Assembly (NCBI RefSeq): GCF_900013425.1
Contig: NZ_FBXK01000001.1
Coordinates: 1,052,501 to 1,116,500 of the forward strand
DNA length: 64,000 nucleotides
From: Sphingobium sp. Z007
GTDB lineage: Bacteria > Pseudomonadota > Alphaproteobacteria > Sphingomonadales > Sphingomonadaceae
Direction: 5' to 3'
Part shown: in pieces, positions 53,527 to 63,455 of the stretch
Numbering within the stretch: position 1 is the first letter of the stretch
Layout: every line of letters begins with the position of its first letter
Notes under the pieces: model-generated
What the model was told of the DNA's origin: nothing
Databases searched by the model: none
Seen by the model: the letters and a program-made list of their open reading frames with translations, nothing else
Made by a program: the position numbers and the translations under genes

Positions 53527-54459
53527 ATGCCGGCATTTTCGCGTTTCCTGCGTTACTTCATGGCGGTCGGCCGACTGGGGTCGATCCGCAAGGCGGCGGA
53601 CGAACTCAATATCTCCGCGTCGGCCATCGACCGGCAGATTTTGAATGTGGAGGCGGACCTGGGGATGCCGCTGTTCGAGCGATTGCCGACCGGCTTGCGC
53701 CTGACGGCCGCGGGGGAGATCATGATGGCGGCGGGCGGGCGCTGGCAGAAAAATCTGGCCGACGTGCGCGCACAGATAGAGGATTTGCGCGGTTTGAAGC
53801 GCGGCCATGTCGACATCGCCATCATCGACGCGCTGGCCAAGGGTTATATCCCCGGCGCCATCCGCGTGATCCAGAGCCGCTATCCCGGCATCACCATTGG
53901 CGTGCGAGTCCTGGAAAATGACCGGGTGCGCGACGCCATCGCGAGCGGCGAAGCAGATTTCGGCATCTTGTTCGAACCGCAATCCTATCGCGACCTGACC
54001 GTGCGCTCCTTTGTCGAGGTCGTCCTGGGCTTCCTCACGCCCGCCGGCCACCCCTTTGGCGACCAGCGCGAGGCGCGCTTTTCCGCCTGCGCCGGATCGC
54101 CGCTGATCGTCCCGGCCGAGCCGCTGGCGGTGTGTCAGCAGATCGCCGTGCTAGAAGGGACTAGCGGCCTTCAGATCGATCGCACCGCCAGTTCCGACAA
54201 TATCCAGATGATTACCTCGCTAGTCATGCAGGGCGTCGGCATCGGCATATTGACCTCGCTCGACGTGATTACGGAGGTGCAACGCGGCACCCTGTCCTTC
54301 ACCCGTATTTCCGATCCGATCCTGCGGCCGATGACGCTGGCGCTCTGCACCGCGGCGGCGCGCACCCCTTCTTACGCAGCCGGAATCGTGCTGGGCGAAA
54401 TAGAGAGCGGCTTTGCCCAGCTCAGCTACCCCGTCTCGATCAAGCGCGCCGACCTCTGA
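53527..54459 (+). CDS. LysR-family transcriptional regulator
   Basis: 310 aa. An N-terminal winged helix (FLRYFMAVGRLGSIRKAADELNISASAIDRQILNVEADLGMPLFER) precedes a substrate-binding domain (HVDIAIIDALAKGYIPGAIRVIQSRYPGITIGV; DFGILFEPQS). It is divergent from the NUP2-adenosine deaminase operon and followed by purine salvage genes, so purine-responsive control is likely; the effector is not known. AGGGTGGG lies a few bases before the ATG. Confidence 0.88.
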   Translation: MPAFSRFLRYFMAVGRLGSIRKAADELNISASAIDRQILNVEADLGMPLFERLPTGLRLTAAGEIMMAAGGRWQKNLADVRAQIEDLRGLKRGHVDIAIIDALAKGYIPGAIRVIQSRYPGITIGVRVLENDRVRDAIASGEADFGILFEPQSYRDLTVRSFVEVVLGFLTPAGHPFGDQREARFSACAGSPLIVPAEPLAVCQQIAVLEGTSGLQIDRTASSDNIQMITSLVMQGVGIGILTSLDVITEVQRGTLSFTRISDPILRPMTLALCTAAARTPSYAAGIVLGEIESGFAQLSYPVSIKRADL

Positions 54460-54506
54460 TCCGCGTTACGGCCGATTGCCCCCTTGGCGCGGGCGGGATA
54501 ATCGGC

Positions 54507-55076
54507 ATGCTCATGTCCATTCCCGGCCAACTGGATTCGCTTTTCATGAGCAGCACCGCTGAACCCGAACTTTTCTACATCGGCTATGACGCCTTCCTCG
54601 CCGACGTGCAGACCGTCGCGCGCCAGGTGGGGGAGGGCGACTGGACGCCCGACTTCATCATCGGCATCGGCCGCGGCGGGCTGGTCCCGGCAGTCTATAT
54701 CTCTCACCAGCTCAAGCTGCCGATGCTTTCGATCGACCATAGCAGCAAGGTGCCGGGCTTTGCCGACGAACTGCTGGGCAAGGTCGCGGCCAAGAGCGCA
54801 GCGGGGGTGAAACTGCTGTTCGTCGACGACATCAACGACAGCGGCGGCACGATCGACTATATTCGCAGCCTGCTCGCCGACAATCGCTGCGACGCCGGCA
54901 ATCTGCGCTTCGCCGTGCTGATGTCCAACAGCCGATCGCGCCAGACCGTCGATTATTGGGCCAGCATGATCGATCGTGACAGCGACAAGCGCTGGTTCGT
55001 TTTCCCCTGGGAATCGGTCGGCGCCAGCGACGACATCGTGGAGGAGGCGCTGTCCGTGCCTGAGCGGCTGTCCTGA
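54507..55076 (+). CDS. Purine phosphoribosyltransferase (type I PRTase)
   Basis: 189 aa. The PRPP-binding motif LLFVDDINDSGGTI is at about 112-125, and DFIIGIGRGGLVPAVYISHQL is the N-terminal PRTase loop. WFVFPWES near the end is like the hypoxanthine/xanthine-guanine enzymes. It makes a purine mononucleotide from base and PRPP. Three in-frame starts (54507, 54513, 54546) are possible; none has a strong ribosome-binding site, and the conserved part begins after the last. Confidence 0.85.
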   Translation: MLMSIPGQLDSLFMSSTAEPELFYIGYDAFLADVQTVARQVGEGDWTPDFIIGIGRGGLVPAVYISHQLKLPMLSIDHSSKVPGFADELLGKVAAKSAAGVKLLFVDDINDSGGTIDYIRSLLADNRCDAGNLRFAVLMSNSRSRQTVDYWASMIDRDSDKRWFVFPWESVGASDDIVEEALSVPERLS

Positions 55077-55105
55077 GCGCGCCCGAAATGCAGAGGGACA
55101 GGCGG

Positions 55106-55684
55106 ATGCGGATCTGCGTCTTCCTTGGTTCCTCGCCCGGGCGGCTGCCGGTCTATCGCGAAGCGGCGGAACAGTTTGGGACATTGCTGGCGCAGCGCGG
55201 CATCGGTCTCGTTTACGGCGGCGGCACGGTCGGGCTGATGGGCGTGGTCGCCGATGCGGCGTGCGCGGCGGGCGGCGAGGTGATCGGCGTTATCCCAGAA
55301 GCGCTGCGCGCGCGCGAGCATGACCATCAGGGGATCAGCGAACTGCATGTCGTTCAGACCATGCATGAGCGCAAGGCGCTCATGGCCAAGCTGGCGGACG
55401 GCTTCGTGACGCTGCCCGGCGGGATCGGCACCTTTGAAGAAATGTTCGAAGCCTGGTGCTGGTCGCAGCTGGGCTATCATGAAAAGCCGGTCGGGATGTT
55501 GGACGTCAACGGCTTCTACAGCGGCATGTCGGGTTTCATCGACCATGTCGTGGCGGAGGGGTTCCTGAAACCAGAACATCGCGCCATGCTGCTGATCGAG
55601 CGCGACCCAGACGTCATGCTCGATCGCATCGCCCAATATCTGCCGCCCCGGACCGAACATTGGCTAGGCGACGGTGATGTTTAG
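55106..55684 (+). CDS. LOG-family nucleoside 5'-monophosphate phosphoribohydrolase
   Basis: 192 aa Rossmann protein (TIGR00730 type). RICVFLGSSPG, YGGGTVGLMGVVADAACAAGGEVIGVIPEAL and LPGGIGTFEEMFEAWCWSQLGYHEKPVGML hold the PGGxGTxxE catalytic motif. It splits AMP or N6-modified AMP into base and ribose 5-phosphate. Following a phosphoribosyltransferase and next to adenine deaminase, an AMP or adenine-nucleotide recycling role is likely. The ATG at 55106 has GAGGGA 7 bases upstream; the in-frame ATG at 55088 has none. Confidence 0.85.
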   Translation: MRICVFLGSSPGRLPVYREAAEQFGTLLAQRGIGLVYGGGTVGLMGVVADAACAAGGEVIGVIPEALRAREHDHQGISELHVVQTMHERKALMAKLADGFVTLPGGIGTFEEMFEAWCWSQLGYHEKPVGMLDVNGFYSGMSGFIDHVVAEGFLKPEHRAMLLIERDPDVMLDRIAQYLPPRTEHWLGDGDV

Positions 55685-55689
55685 CTAAG

Positions 55690-55717
55690 CCGTGTTCCGG
55701 CGAAGGCCGAAGCACGG
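55690..55717. terminator. Hairpin between convergent genes (bidirectional terminator or dispersed repeat)
   Basis: CCGTG and CACGG close a stem with inner CGGC/GCCG pairing. It lies in the 45-bp gap between the LOG gene and adenine deaminase, which converge. The sequence has the look of a family-wide dispersed hairpin. Confidence 0.5.
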
Positions 55718-55729
55718 AAGCCCGCGATT

Positions 55730-56746
55730 TTAAGCCTTGTCTGCCAACCAGCCCTCCAGCCGCTCTAAATGCACCGCGACAGCCGCTTCCGGCAGGAACG
55801 AACCGGTAAAGCTGTTGCGGGCCAGCGTCGCCAGCGCCGCTCGGTCCAGCCCGCGCGCGCGCGCCACCGCGCGATAATTGTCCGCGATATAGCCGCCGAA
55901 ATAGGCGGGGTCGTCCGAATTGATCGTGGCTTTCAGGCCCAGTGCCAGCATGTGGTCGATCGGATGATCCCCGATGGCGTCGATCACGCAGAGTTTAAGG
56001 TTGGACAGCGGGCAGACGGTCAGCGTCATGCCCTCGCGCGCCAGCCGTTCGACCAGCACTTTGTCTTCAAGCGCGCGATTGCCATGGTCGATCCGATCGA
56101 CCTTCAGCAGGTCAAGCGCCTCATAAACATAGGCAGGCGGGCCTTCCTCCCCGGCGTGAGCCACCAGGCGCAGGCCCTTATCCCGCGCCACGGCGAAGAC
56201 GCGCGCAAATTTCTCCGGCGGATGACCCATTTCAGAGGAATCGAGGCCGACCGCTGCGATCCGGTCGAGCCATGGGTCCGCCTCCGCCAGCGTCGCAAAA
56301 GCGTCCGCCTCGCTCAGATGGCGCAGGAAGCTCAGGATCAGCAGGCTGGTCATGCCATGCCGCGCCTCCGCCTCAGCGCAAGCGGAGAGCAGTCCCTCGA
56401 TTACCTCGGCAAAGGGGATACCACGCGCGCTATGGGTCTGCGGATCGAACATGATTTCGGCATGGATCACGCCGTCGGCCGCCGCACGATCGAAATAGGC
56501 GGCGGCAAGGTCGTGGAAATCCTGCCGCGTCCGCAGCACGTCGGCACCGGCATAATAGATGTCGAGGAAATCCTGCAAGTTGCCGAACGCATAGGCGGCG
56601 CGCACCGCCTCCACATCCGCATAGGGGATTGCGACGCCATTGCGCCGGGCCAAGGCGAACATCAGTTCCGGCTCCAGGCTTCCCTCGATATGGAGATGAA
56701 GTTCGGCCTTGGGCAGGCCAGTGATGAAGCTGTCGAGATCGGTCAT
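55730..56746 (-). CDS. ade: Adenine deaminase (adenosine deaminase-like type 2)
   Basis: 338 aa from the ATG at 56746. The amidohydrolase barrel has [82 protein letters not shown] and [19 protein letters not shown]. The EIxFDPQTH and DDPAYFGGY strings mark the adenine deaminase branch rather than adenosine deaminase. It converts adenine to hypoxanthine in the cytoplasm, feeding xanthine dehydrogenase. No signal peptide. Adenosine deaminase activity is the main alternative. Confidence 0.85.
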   Translation of the reverse strand: MTDLDSFITGLPKAELHLHIEGSLEPELMFALARRNGVAIPYADVEAVRAAYAFGNLQDFLDIYYAGADVLRTRQDFHDLAAAYFDRAAADGVIHAEIMFDPQTHSARGIPFAEVIEGLLSACAEAEARHGMTSLLILSFLRHLSEADAFATLAEADPWLDRIAAVGLDSSEMGHPPEKFARVFAVARDKGLRLVAHAGEEGPPAYVYEALDLLKVDRIDHGNRALEDKVLVERLAREGMTLTVCPLSNLKLCVIDAIGDHPIDHMLALGLKATINSDDPAYFGGYIADNYRAVARARGLDRAALATLARNSFTGSFLPEAAVAVHLERLEGWLADKA

Positions 56747-56821
56747 GGCCCTGACTCTAGGCGGCCACGGCACGTCCCGCAAATGCAATCCCGGCGACGG
56801 CGTGTTGCCGCAATGCGCGCA

Positions 56822-57517
56822 TCAACGGATCAACCGCACCCAATCAGGCAGATCGCCCAGCCGTTCCAGCAGGCGGAAGCGCGGATGGTCCTCCGGCACT
56901 CGGCCCATTTCATGCGCCCAGGCGCCCTCCTGCGGGATATAGGCGGCCCATGCGCCCGCCTCCAGCGCGGGATGAATGTCCGACCGCAGCGAATCGCCGG
57001 CCATGACAGCCTGCTCCGCCGCGACGCCATATTGGGCGAAGATGCGGGTGAAGGTATCCGGCCTCTTATCGCTCACGATTTCGATCCCGCTGAACAGGTC
57101 GCCCAGCCCGGACGCCGCCAGCTTGCTTTCCTGGTGCAACAGGTCGCCCTTCGTGACCAAAACGACCTTGCCCAGATGCGACAGCGCCTCCAGCGTTTCC
57201 AGCACATCGTCGAACAGTTCAACCGGATGGGCAAGCAGGGTGCGTCCGGCGGCCAAAATGTCGGACACCAGCGACTTGGAGAGATTGTCGCCCGCCAATT
57301 CCACCGCCGTCTCGATCATCGACAAAGTGAAGCCCTTGGCCCCATAGCCATAAAGTTTGAGGTTGCGCGTTTCACAGGCGATCAGCCGGTCGCGCGTGAC
57401 ATGGTCGTCGGCGAAGGGCTTGAGCATCGCCACCAGCGCTTCTTCGGTCGCATTGAAATGGCGCATATTGTGCCAGAGCGTGTCGTCGGCATCGAGGCAG
57501 ATAAGCTTGATCGTCAT
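56822..57517 (-). CDS. HAD-superfamily hydrolase
   Basis: 231 aa. Motif I is LICLDADDTLW, motif II VVLVTKGD, and motifs III/IV are K at about 147 with VMAGDSLRSDI. The alpha-helical cap lies between motifs I and II. A phosphatase role is expected; in this operon a purine 5'-nucleotidase is plausible but not shown. It begins 10 bp after the guanine deaminase stop. Confidence 0.82.
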   Translation of the reverse strand: MTIKLICLDADDTLWHNMRHFNATEEALVAMLKPFADDHVTRDRLIACETRNLKLYGYGAKGFTLSMIETAVELAGDNLSKSLVSDILAAGRTLLAHPVELFDDVLETLEALSHLGKVVLVTKGDLLHQESKLAASGLGDLFSGIEIVSDKRPDTFTRIFAQYGVAAEQAVMAGDSLRSDIHPALEAGAWAAYIPQEGAWAHEMGRVPEDHPRFRLLERLGDLPDWVRLIR

Positions 57518-57527
57518 CGTCTGTCCA

Positions 57528-58808
57528 TCATGCGGGGTCTATGCGCTCGCCCATGATATAGGTGGCCGCGACGGCCCGGTCGTCCCCTAATATCTGCAAC
57601 GCGAACAGCCGTTCGGCAAGATCCGCGCCAGCGGTGCGTCGCGCCAGCAGGGGCGTGGCGGTCGTGTCGAGCACAACGAAGTCCGCTTCCTGCCCCGGCA
57701 GCAGCGCGCCGACCCGATCGCCGATATGCAGCAGCGCGGCGCTGCCTGCGGTCGCCAGATACAGCGCGCGGAACGGATCGAGCCGATACCCGCGCATCAG
57801 CCCCGCCTGATAGGCGATTCCGGCGGTGTGGAGCATCGAAAAGCTGGTGCCCGCCCCGACATCGGTGCCAAGGCCCAGCTTCATCCGATGCCGCGCCGCC
57901 TGGCTGAAATCGAAAAAGCCCGACCCCAGGAACAGGTTGGAGGTCGGGCATACAGCGATTCCCCCGCCGCTCTCGCGCATCCGGGCGCAGGCGCGGTCGG
58001 ACAGGTGTACGCCATGGGCAAATACCGATCGCGACCCCACCAGCCCAAAGCGGTCATAGGCGTCGAGATAGTCGGCCGCATCGGGAAAACGCGCCGCAAC
58101 TTGCGCGCATTCGCGTTCATTTTCCGCCAGATGGGTGTGGAGCAGCACATCAGGATGATCCGCCAGCAACGCACTGGCGACATGCATTTGCGCGTCGGAC
58201 GAAGTCAGCGCGAAGCGCGGCGTCACCGCATAGCCGAGCCGCCCCTTGCCGCGCCACCGGCCGATCAGCGCCTCGCTCTCGCCACGCGCCGTTTCCGGCG
58301 TGTCGGCCAGCCCTTCCGGCCCCAAATCCATCAGCACCTTGCCGGAAATGATCCGCATATTCCGGGAAAGCGCCGCATCGAACAACGCGTCGACCGAATG
58401 GGCATGGACGGTCGGGAAGACCAGCGCGCTCGTCGTGCCGTTGCGCAGCAGTTCGCCAAGGAACGACCCGGCGACCCGATCGGCATGGGCGCGATCGGCA
58501 AAAGCCTTTTCCGCCGGGAAGATATGCCGGTCAAGCCAGTCGAGTAACTGTTCGCCATGGGAGGCGATCCGGTCCATCTGCGGATAATGGACATGAGCGT
58601 CGATAAAGCCCGGCACGATCAGCCCCGGCAGCGTTTCGACCTGGACATCGGCATGAACCGGCGCGAGATCGGCATAGGCACCGCGCGCGACGACAATCCC
58701 ATCCTCCACGACCAATAGCCCGTCCGGCTCATGCCGCACGGCTTTCGGTTGCGTCAGTGGATCATCCGCCACCGACAGGATTTCGCCGCGAAACGCCCGG
58801 ATGGTCAT
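57528..58808 (-). CDS. guaD: Guanine deaminase
   Basis: 426 aa amidohydrolase. PGFIDAHVHYPQMDRIASHG holds the zinc His-x-His. FPTVHAHSVDALFDAA, THLAENERECAQVA, FAHGVHLSD, CPTSNLFLGSGFFDF and GLGTDVGAGTSFSM are the remaining metal and substrate blocks characteristic of guanine deaminases. It turns guanine to xanthine for xanthine dehydrogenase. Its ATG overlaps the xdhC stop as ATGA. Confidence 0.93.
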   Translation of the reverse strand: MTIRAFRGEILSVADDPLTQPKAVRHEPDGLLVVEDGIVVARGAYADLAPVHADVQVETLPGLIVPGFIDAHVHYPQMDRIASHGEQLLDWLDRHIFPAEKAFADRAHADRVAGSFLGELLRNGTTSALVFPTVHAHSVDALFDAALSRNMRIISGKVLMDLGPEGLADTPETARGESEALIGRWRGKGRLGYAVTPRFALTSSDAQMHVASALLADHPDVLLHTHLAENERECAQVAARFPDAADYLDAYDRFGLVGSRSVFAHGVHLSDRACARMRESGGGIAVCPTSNLFLGSGFFDFSQAARHRMKLGLGTDVGAGTSFSMLHTAGIAYQAGLMRGYRLDPFRALYLATAGSAALLHIGDRVGALLPGQEADFVVLDTTATPLLARRTAGADLAERLFALQILGDDRAVAATYIMGERIDPA

Positions 58809-59725
58809 GGCCGCTCCAGTTGCAGCAATTGGGCAAGGGCAGCGATGGCGATCACATCGGGTTCCTTGCCGGTCACGCCGCTGACCCCGATTGGGCAGGT
58901 CAGCCGTGCACGCGCCGCTTGCGAAACACCGTCGCGTTCCAGCCGACTGTGGAAGCGCGCGCGCTTGGTCTGCGATCCGATCAGGCCGACAAAGGCGATC
59001 GGGCCACGCTCCAGCGCTGCGCGGGTCAGCCGGTAATCGAGCGCATGGTCATGGGTCAGGATCAGCATCGCAGCGTCGTCGGGCGCTTGCGACACGCATT
59101 GAGCGATCGCATCCTCCGGCACCACTGCGACGCCGTTGATCGTCTCGAACAGCGGCCGCGTATCGAACCAGGCTAGGCAGAACGGCAGGGGCTGCGCATG
59201 GCGCGCGATCGCCTGGCCGACATGGCCCGCGCCGAACAGATAGAGCGGGCGGCGGCGCTGGCCGATCCTCTCGGCGAACGTCGCGCCCTCGCGCGGCCGG
59301 TCGCCCCGCGCCGACAGCGGGGCAGGTATGGCCTTGGCGCTGACATGGCGCTCGATCCGGCCCGGCGTCAGGGTCGATACCAGCACCTGCTCCTCCGCAG
59401 CGTCCGCCAGCCAGTCCAGCGCAGCAGGATCAACATGCTCGATCAGCAGCCGCACCCGCCCACCGCAACATTGGCCCAGCAATGGCCCCAGCGGATAATC
59501 CTGCACCCGCCAGCTGCCCGGCGGCAATGCCAACATGGCCTGCGCCTGTTCGATCGCGCGATGCTCCAGCTGGCCCCCGCCGATCGTCCCGAACAAGCGG
59601 TCGGCGCTCACCAGCATCCGCGTGCCCGCGCCCCGCGGCGCCGACCCTTCGCTCGCCAATATGCTGACCAATGCTGCCGGTTCGCTCGACGCGACATCCT
59701 TTATCCATGCCAGCCAGTCGCTCAT
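58805..59725 (-). CDS. xdhC: Xanthine dehydrogenase accessory protein XdhC
   Basis: 306 aa from the ATG at 59725, which overlaps the xdhB stop as ATGA; the longer start at 60019 is inside xdhB. The N-terminal domain has ILASEGSAPRGAGTRMLV and TIGGGQLEHRAIEQA, with the conserved CCGGR stretch (GQCCGGRVRLLIE). The C-terminal Rossmann domain starts LYLFGAGHVGQAIARHA. XdhC sulfurates and inserts the molybdenum cofactor into xanthine dehydrogenase. The tail has IGSQTKRARFHSRL and GKEPDVIAIAALAQLL, as usual. Confidence 0.93.
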   Translation of the reverse strand: MSDWLAWIKDVASSEPAALVSILASEGSAPRGAGTRMLVSADRLFGTIGGGQLEHRAIEQAQAMLALPPGSWRVQDYPLGPLLGQCCGGRVRLLIEHVDPAALDWLADAAEEQVLVSTLTPGRIERHVSAKAIPAPLSARGDRPREGATFAERIGQRRRPLYLFGAGHVGQAIARHAQPLPFCLAWFDTRPLFETINGVAVVPEDAIAQCVSQAPDDAAMLILTHDHALDYRLTRAALERGPIAFVGLIGSQTKRARFHSRLERDGVSQAARARLTCPIGVSGVTGKEPDVIAIAALAQLLQLERP

Positions 59726-62031
59726 GCGGGGCGATGATCCGCGATGGCGCGCAATATGCGTTCGGGCGTCGCCGGCGCATCGAGTGGGGGCAAGGCGCGC
59801 TTCTCCGGCGCGACGGCGGCGATCGCATGCGTCAGCGCCGAAAAAACCGAGATCGCCAGCATGAAGGGCGGCTCGCCCACCGCCTTGGACCGGTTGATCG
59901 TCGGCTGCACATTCTCCCCGTCCCACAGCCGGATCGACAGATGGCGCGGCCGGTCCGACGCGGTCGGAATCTTGTAGGTGGCGGGCGAATGGGTCAGCAG
60001 ACGGCCCTTGTCGTCCCACACCAGTTCCTCGGTGGTGAGCCAGCCCTGGCCTTGCAGGAAGCCGCCCTCGATCTGGCCGATGTCGATGATTGGGTTCAGC
60101 GATGTGCCAACATCATGCAGGATATCGACCGCCAGCACCCGATGCTCGCCGGTCAGCGTGTCGATCGCCACCTCCGTCACCGCCGCGCCATAGGCGAAAT
60201 AATAGAAGGGCCGACCTTTGTGCGCGGCCCGATCATAGGCGATGTCGGGCGTGGCGTAATAGCCGGTCGAGGAGAGCGAGACGCGCCCGATATGCGCCTT
60301 GCGGCAAAGGTCGCCGAAGCTCACCCGCTCCGTGCCGATCCGCACCGCACCGTCCGAGAAACGCACGGCTTCCTCTCCGCAACCAAAGCTGCGCGCGGCA
60401 AAGGCAGTCAGCCGGTCCCGGATCGTCATTGCGGCGTTGTAGGCCGCCATGCCATTCAAATCCGCGCCCGATGACGCCGCCGTCGCGGATGTATTGGGCA
60501 CCTTGTCCGTCCGCGTCGCGGTGATCCGCACTTGCCCCACCGGCACGGCGAACACATCGGCCACCACCTGCGCCACCTTGATATAGAGACCCTGCCCCAT
60601 CTCGGTGCCGCCATGATTGATCTGGATGCTGCCGTCGGCATAGACATGGACCAGCGCGCCGGCCTGATTGAGGTGGGTAGTGGTGAAGCTGATGCCGAAC
60701 TTGACCGGGCTCAGCGCGATCCCTTTCTTCAGCACCGGACTCTGCGCATTGAAGGCAGCGATCGCCTGCCGCCGCGCGTCGTAGCGGGCATCGGCACGCA
60801 ACCGGGCGATCAACTGCGGCGCGATATTGTCCGTGACCTGCATGGCATAGGGGGTGACGTCACGGCCGGGGCCATAGAGGTTGGCGATCCGCACATCGAG
60901 CGGATCGATCCCCAGATGCGCGGCGACATCATCCATGACCCTTTCGATCGCGAGCATCCCCTGCGGCCCGCCGAACCCGCGAAAGGCGGTGGCGGAAACC
61001 GTGTGCGTCTTCAGCCGCTCCGACAAAATCTCGATCGCGGGCAGATGATAGCAATTGTCGGCATGGAACATCGCCCGGTCGTTGATCGCGGGCGACAGAT
61101 CCACGGTCGCGCCGCAGCGCGAGGCGAGCCCCAGCTTGAGCGCGAGTATGTGTCCCGCAGCGTCGAAACCCACTTCATAATCTACCCGAAAATCATGCCG
61201 CTTGCCGGTCATCACCATGTCGTCGTCGCGGTCGCAACGGAATTTGGCGGGGCGACCGGTCTTGTCCGCGACCAGGGCGGCGGCGGCGGCGAAAAGGGCG
61301 GCCTGAGTCTCCTTGCCCCCGAACGCGCCGCCCATCCGCCGCACCTCGACCGTCACGTCGGCGGAACGGCGACAGAGCATATGGGCGACCAGATGCTGCA
61401 CTTCGCTGGGATGCTGGGTGGAGGACAGGACATGCATCTGCCCATCCTCACCCGGCGTCGCGATCGCGACCTGCCCCTCCAGATAGAAATGGTCCTGCCC
61501 GCCCATGTCGAAACCGCCCGTCAGGCGATGCGGGGCGTCGGCCAATGCAGCGGCGGCGTCGCCCCGCGCCATGCGCTGGGTCGGCTCGATCAGCGACGCG
61601 GCAGCGCGGGCGTCGGCGATGGTCAGATGGGCAGGCAAGGGTTCGTATGCGATCTCGCCCAGTCGGGCCGCCTGCCGCGCGGCGCGCTGGCTGGTGGCGG
61701 CGACCAGGAAGATGGGCTGGCCGACGCAGAGCACTTCGCCGTCGGCTAGCAGCCGATCGTCGCCCGCGACCGGGCTGACGTCGTTCGCACCGGGAATATC
61801 GGCTGCGGTATAGACAGCGACCACGCCGGGCGCGGCGCGCACCGCGGAGAGGTCCATCGCCATGATGCGCGCATGTGCCTCGCGGCTCTGGCCGAAGGCG
61901 AGATGTAGCATGGCGGCCGGTTCGGGCAGGTCGTCGGCATAGTGGGCACGACCGCTGACATGCAGCGCCGCGCTGTCATGCGGGTTGGAGGGTTTCGCCT
62001 GCGCCACCAAGCCGGGATCGCGCTCAGCCAT
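59722..62031 (-). CDS. xdhB: Xanthine dehydrogenase molybdenum-binding subunit XdhB
   Basis: 769 aa from the ATG at 62031, overlapping xdhA by 8 bp. It has an N-terminal aldehyde oxidase/xanthine dehydrogenase a/b hammerhead. The Moco-binding parts are GGQDHFYLEGQVAIA, RRMGGAFGGKETQ, TAFRGFGGPQGM, GGTEMGQGLYIKVAQVVAD, TSATAASSGADLNG and the catalytic Glu in SKAVGEPPFMLAISVF. It oxidises hypoxanthine to xanthine and xanthine to urate with XdhA. Length fits the split bacterial type. Confidence 0.94.
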   Translation of the reverse strand: MAERDPGLVAQAKPSNPHDSAALHVSGRAHYADDLPEPAAMLHLAFGQSREAHARIMAMDLSAVRAAPGVVAVYTAADIPGANDVSPVAGDDRLLADGEVLCVGQPIFLVAATSQRAARQAARLGEIAYEPLPAHLTIADARAAASLIEPTQRMARGDAAAALADAPHRLTGGFDMGGQDHFYLEGQVAIATPGEDGQMHVLSSTQHPSEVQHLVAHMLCRRSADVTVEVRRMGGAFGGKETQAALFAAAAALVADKTGRPAKFRCDRDDDMVMTGKRHDFRVDYEVGFDAAGHILALKLGLASRCGATVDLSPAINDRAMFHADNCYHLPAIEILSERLKTHTVSATAFRGFGGPQGMLAIERVMDDVAAHLGIDPLDVRIANLYGPGRDVTPYAMQVTDNIAPQLIARLRADARYDARRQAIAAFNAQSPVLKKGIALSPVKFGISFTTTHLNQAGALVHVYADGSIQINHGGTEMGQGLYIKVAQVVADVFAVPVGQVRITATRTDKVPNTSATAASSGADLNGMAAYNAAMTIRDRLTAFAARSFGCGEEAVRFSDGAVRIGTERVSFGDLCRKAHIGRVSLSSTGYYATPDIAYDRAAHKGRPFYYFAYGAAVTEVAIDTLTGEHRVLAVDILHDVGTSLNPIIDIGQIEGGFLQGQGWLTTEELVWDDKGRLLTHSPATYKIPTASDRPRHLSIRLWDGENVQPTINRSKAVGEPPFMLAISVFSALTHAIAAVAPEKRALPPLDAPATPERILRAIADHRPA

Positions 62032-63454
62032 GCTCGGCCTCCAGCGCCAGCAACGATACCGGCGCGCCGGACTCCCGGTGCCACAATCGCCAAAGCAGGC
62101 TGGCCGCCGCCTCAACCCGATAGACGGCGCTGCCGCGCACATCGCTCAATGGGCTGTAATCCTGGCGCAGCGCAACGACGGCAGCGGCAATCGTCGCTTG
62201 CGTGAAAGACTGGCCCGTTAGCGCGCCTTCGCAAGCCGGTGCCCGGCGCGGCGTCGCCGCCATGCCGCCAAAGGCGACCCGCGCCTCCACGATCCGCTCG
62301 CCATCCATCCGTAGCCGGATCGCCCCGCACACCGCCGAAATATCGCTGTCGAACCGGCGGGACAATTTGCCGATCAGGATGATGTCGGTCGGGGCGGGGC
62401 GCGGCACGTGGATGCTTTCGACAAACTCGAACGGCCGCCGGTCCTGTTGCCCATAGGCCAGGAAATACTCCTCCAGCGCCATCGTCCGCCGCCCCATGGC
62501 GCTCCGCAGGGTCATCGACGCGCCCAGCGCGATCAGTGCGGGCGGCCCGTCGCCGATGGGCGATCCGTTGGCGATATTGCCGCCCACGGTTGCGGCGTTG
62601 CGCACCTGCAATCCGCCGATCCGTCGCACCAGTTCGCCCAGGTCCGGGTGCAACCGCGCGAACGCGGCATGGGCGTCGGCATAGCGCACCCCCGCGCCGA
62701 TCGTCAGGCCATCCGGTCCTTCATTGATCGCCTGTAATTCCGCAATGTCACCGATGAAGATCAATGTCTCCAGCGTCTCCAGCCCCTTCGTCACCCACAG
62801 GCCGACATCTGTCGCCCCCGCCACCAGCCGGGCGTCGGGATGGGCGGCCAGCAGGTCGGCCAGCGCCTGCGTGGTGCGGGGGATGAACCAGCGCCGCGCA
62901 CCATCGCCGCCCGCGACGGTCTGGTCCGATGCGATTCCCCGCAACGCGGCGACCGTGCCCGCATCGTCCTGAGGCAACGTCGGCACGCTTTCCGCCGCGT
63001 CCAATATCGGCCCATAGCCGGTGCAGCGGCACAAATTGCCCGCCAGCACGTCCGCCACCGGCAACGCATCGCCGCGCGCGCCGATGCACCGGCCATGCAG
63101 CGACATGACGAAACCGGGCGTGCAGAAGCCGCATTGCGAACTGCCGTTCGCCGCCATGCACGCCTGCAACCGGGTGAGCGCATCGTCCTTGCCCAGGCTC
63201 TCGACCGTCAGCAGCGCCTTGCCATGCAGCATCGGCAGGAAGAGGATGCAACTGTTGACCGCCCGCCACGCGATGCCGTCGCGATCCAGTTCGCCCACCA
63301 GTACGGTGCAGGCGCCGCAATCGCCCTCGGCGCAGCCCTCCTTCGTGCCCGTCCGGCCCAGGCGATAGCGCAGATGGTCGAGCAGGGTGGCGGTGGGATC
63401 GACCTGCGCGATCTCCACCACGCCGCCGTCCAGCAGAAAGCGCACGCCGCTCAT
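62024..63454 (-). CDS. xdhA: Xanthine dehydrogenase FeS/FAD subunit XdhA
   Basis: 476 aa from the ATG at 63454, with GGGGGAG five bases upstream. The plant-type 2Fe-2S cluster is in CAEGDCGACTVLVG, with Cys at NSCILFLP. The second cluster is in CGFCTPGFVMSLHG and GNLCRCTGYGPI. The FAD domain has GATDVGLWVTKG and TVGGNIANGSPIGDGPPALIALGA. It passes electrons from the Moco subunit to NAD+. It starts one base before the hydroxyisourate hydrolase stop region and leads the xdhABC set. Confidence 0.94.
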   Translation of the reverse strand: MSGVRFLLDGGVVEIAQVDPTATLLDHLRYRLGRTGTKEGCAEGDCGACTVLVGELDRDGIAWRAVNSCILFLPMLHGKALLTVESLGKDDALTRLQACMAANGSSQCGFCTPGFVMSLHGRCIGARGDALPVADVLAGNLCRCTGYGPILDAAESVPTLPQDDAGTVAALRGIASDQTVAGGDGARRWFIPRTTQALADLLAAHPDARLVAGATDVGLWVTKGLETLETLIFIGDIAELQAINEGPDGLTIGAGVRYADAHAAFARLHPDLGELVRRIGGLQVRNAATVGGNIANGSPIGDGPPALIALGASMTLRSAMGRRTMALEEYFLAYGQQDRRPFEFVESIHVPRPAPTDIILIGKLSRRFDSDISAVCGAIRLRMDGERIVEARVAFGGMAATPRRAPACEGALTGQSFTQATIAAAVVALRQDYSPLSDVRGSAVYRVEAAASLLWRLWHRESGAPVSLLALEAEHG

Positions 63455-63455
63455 C

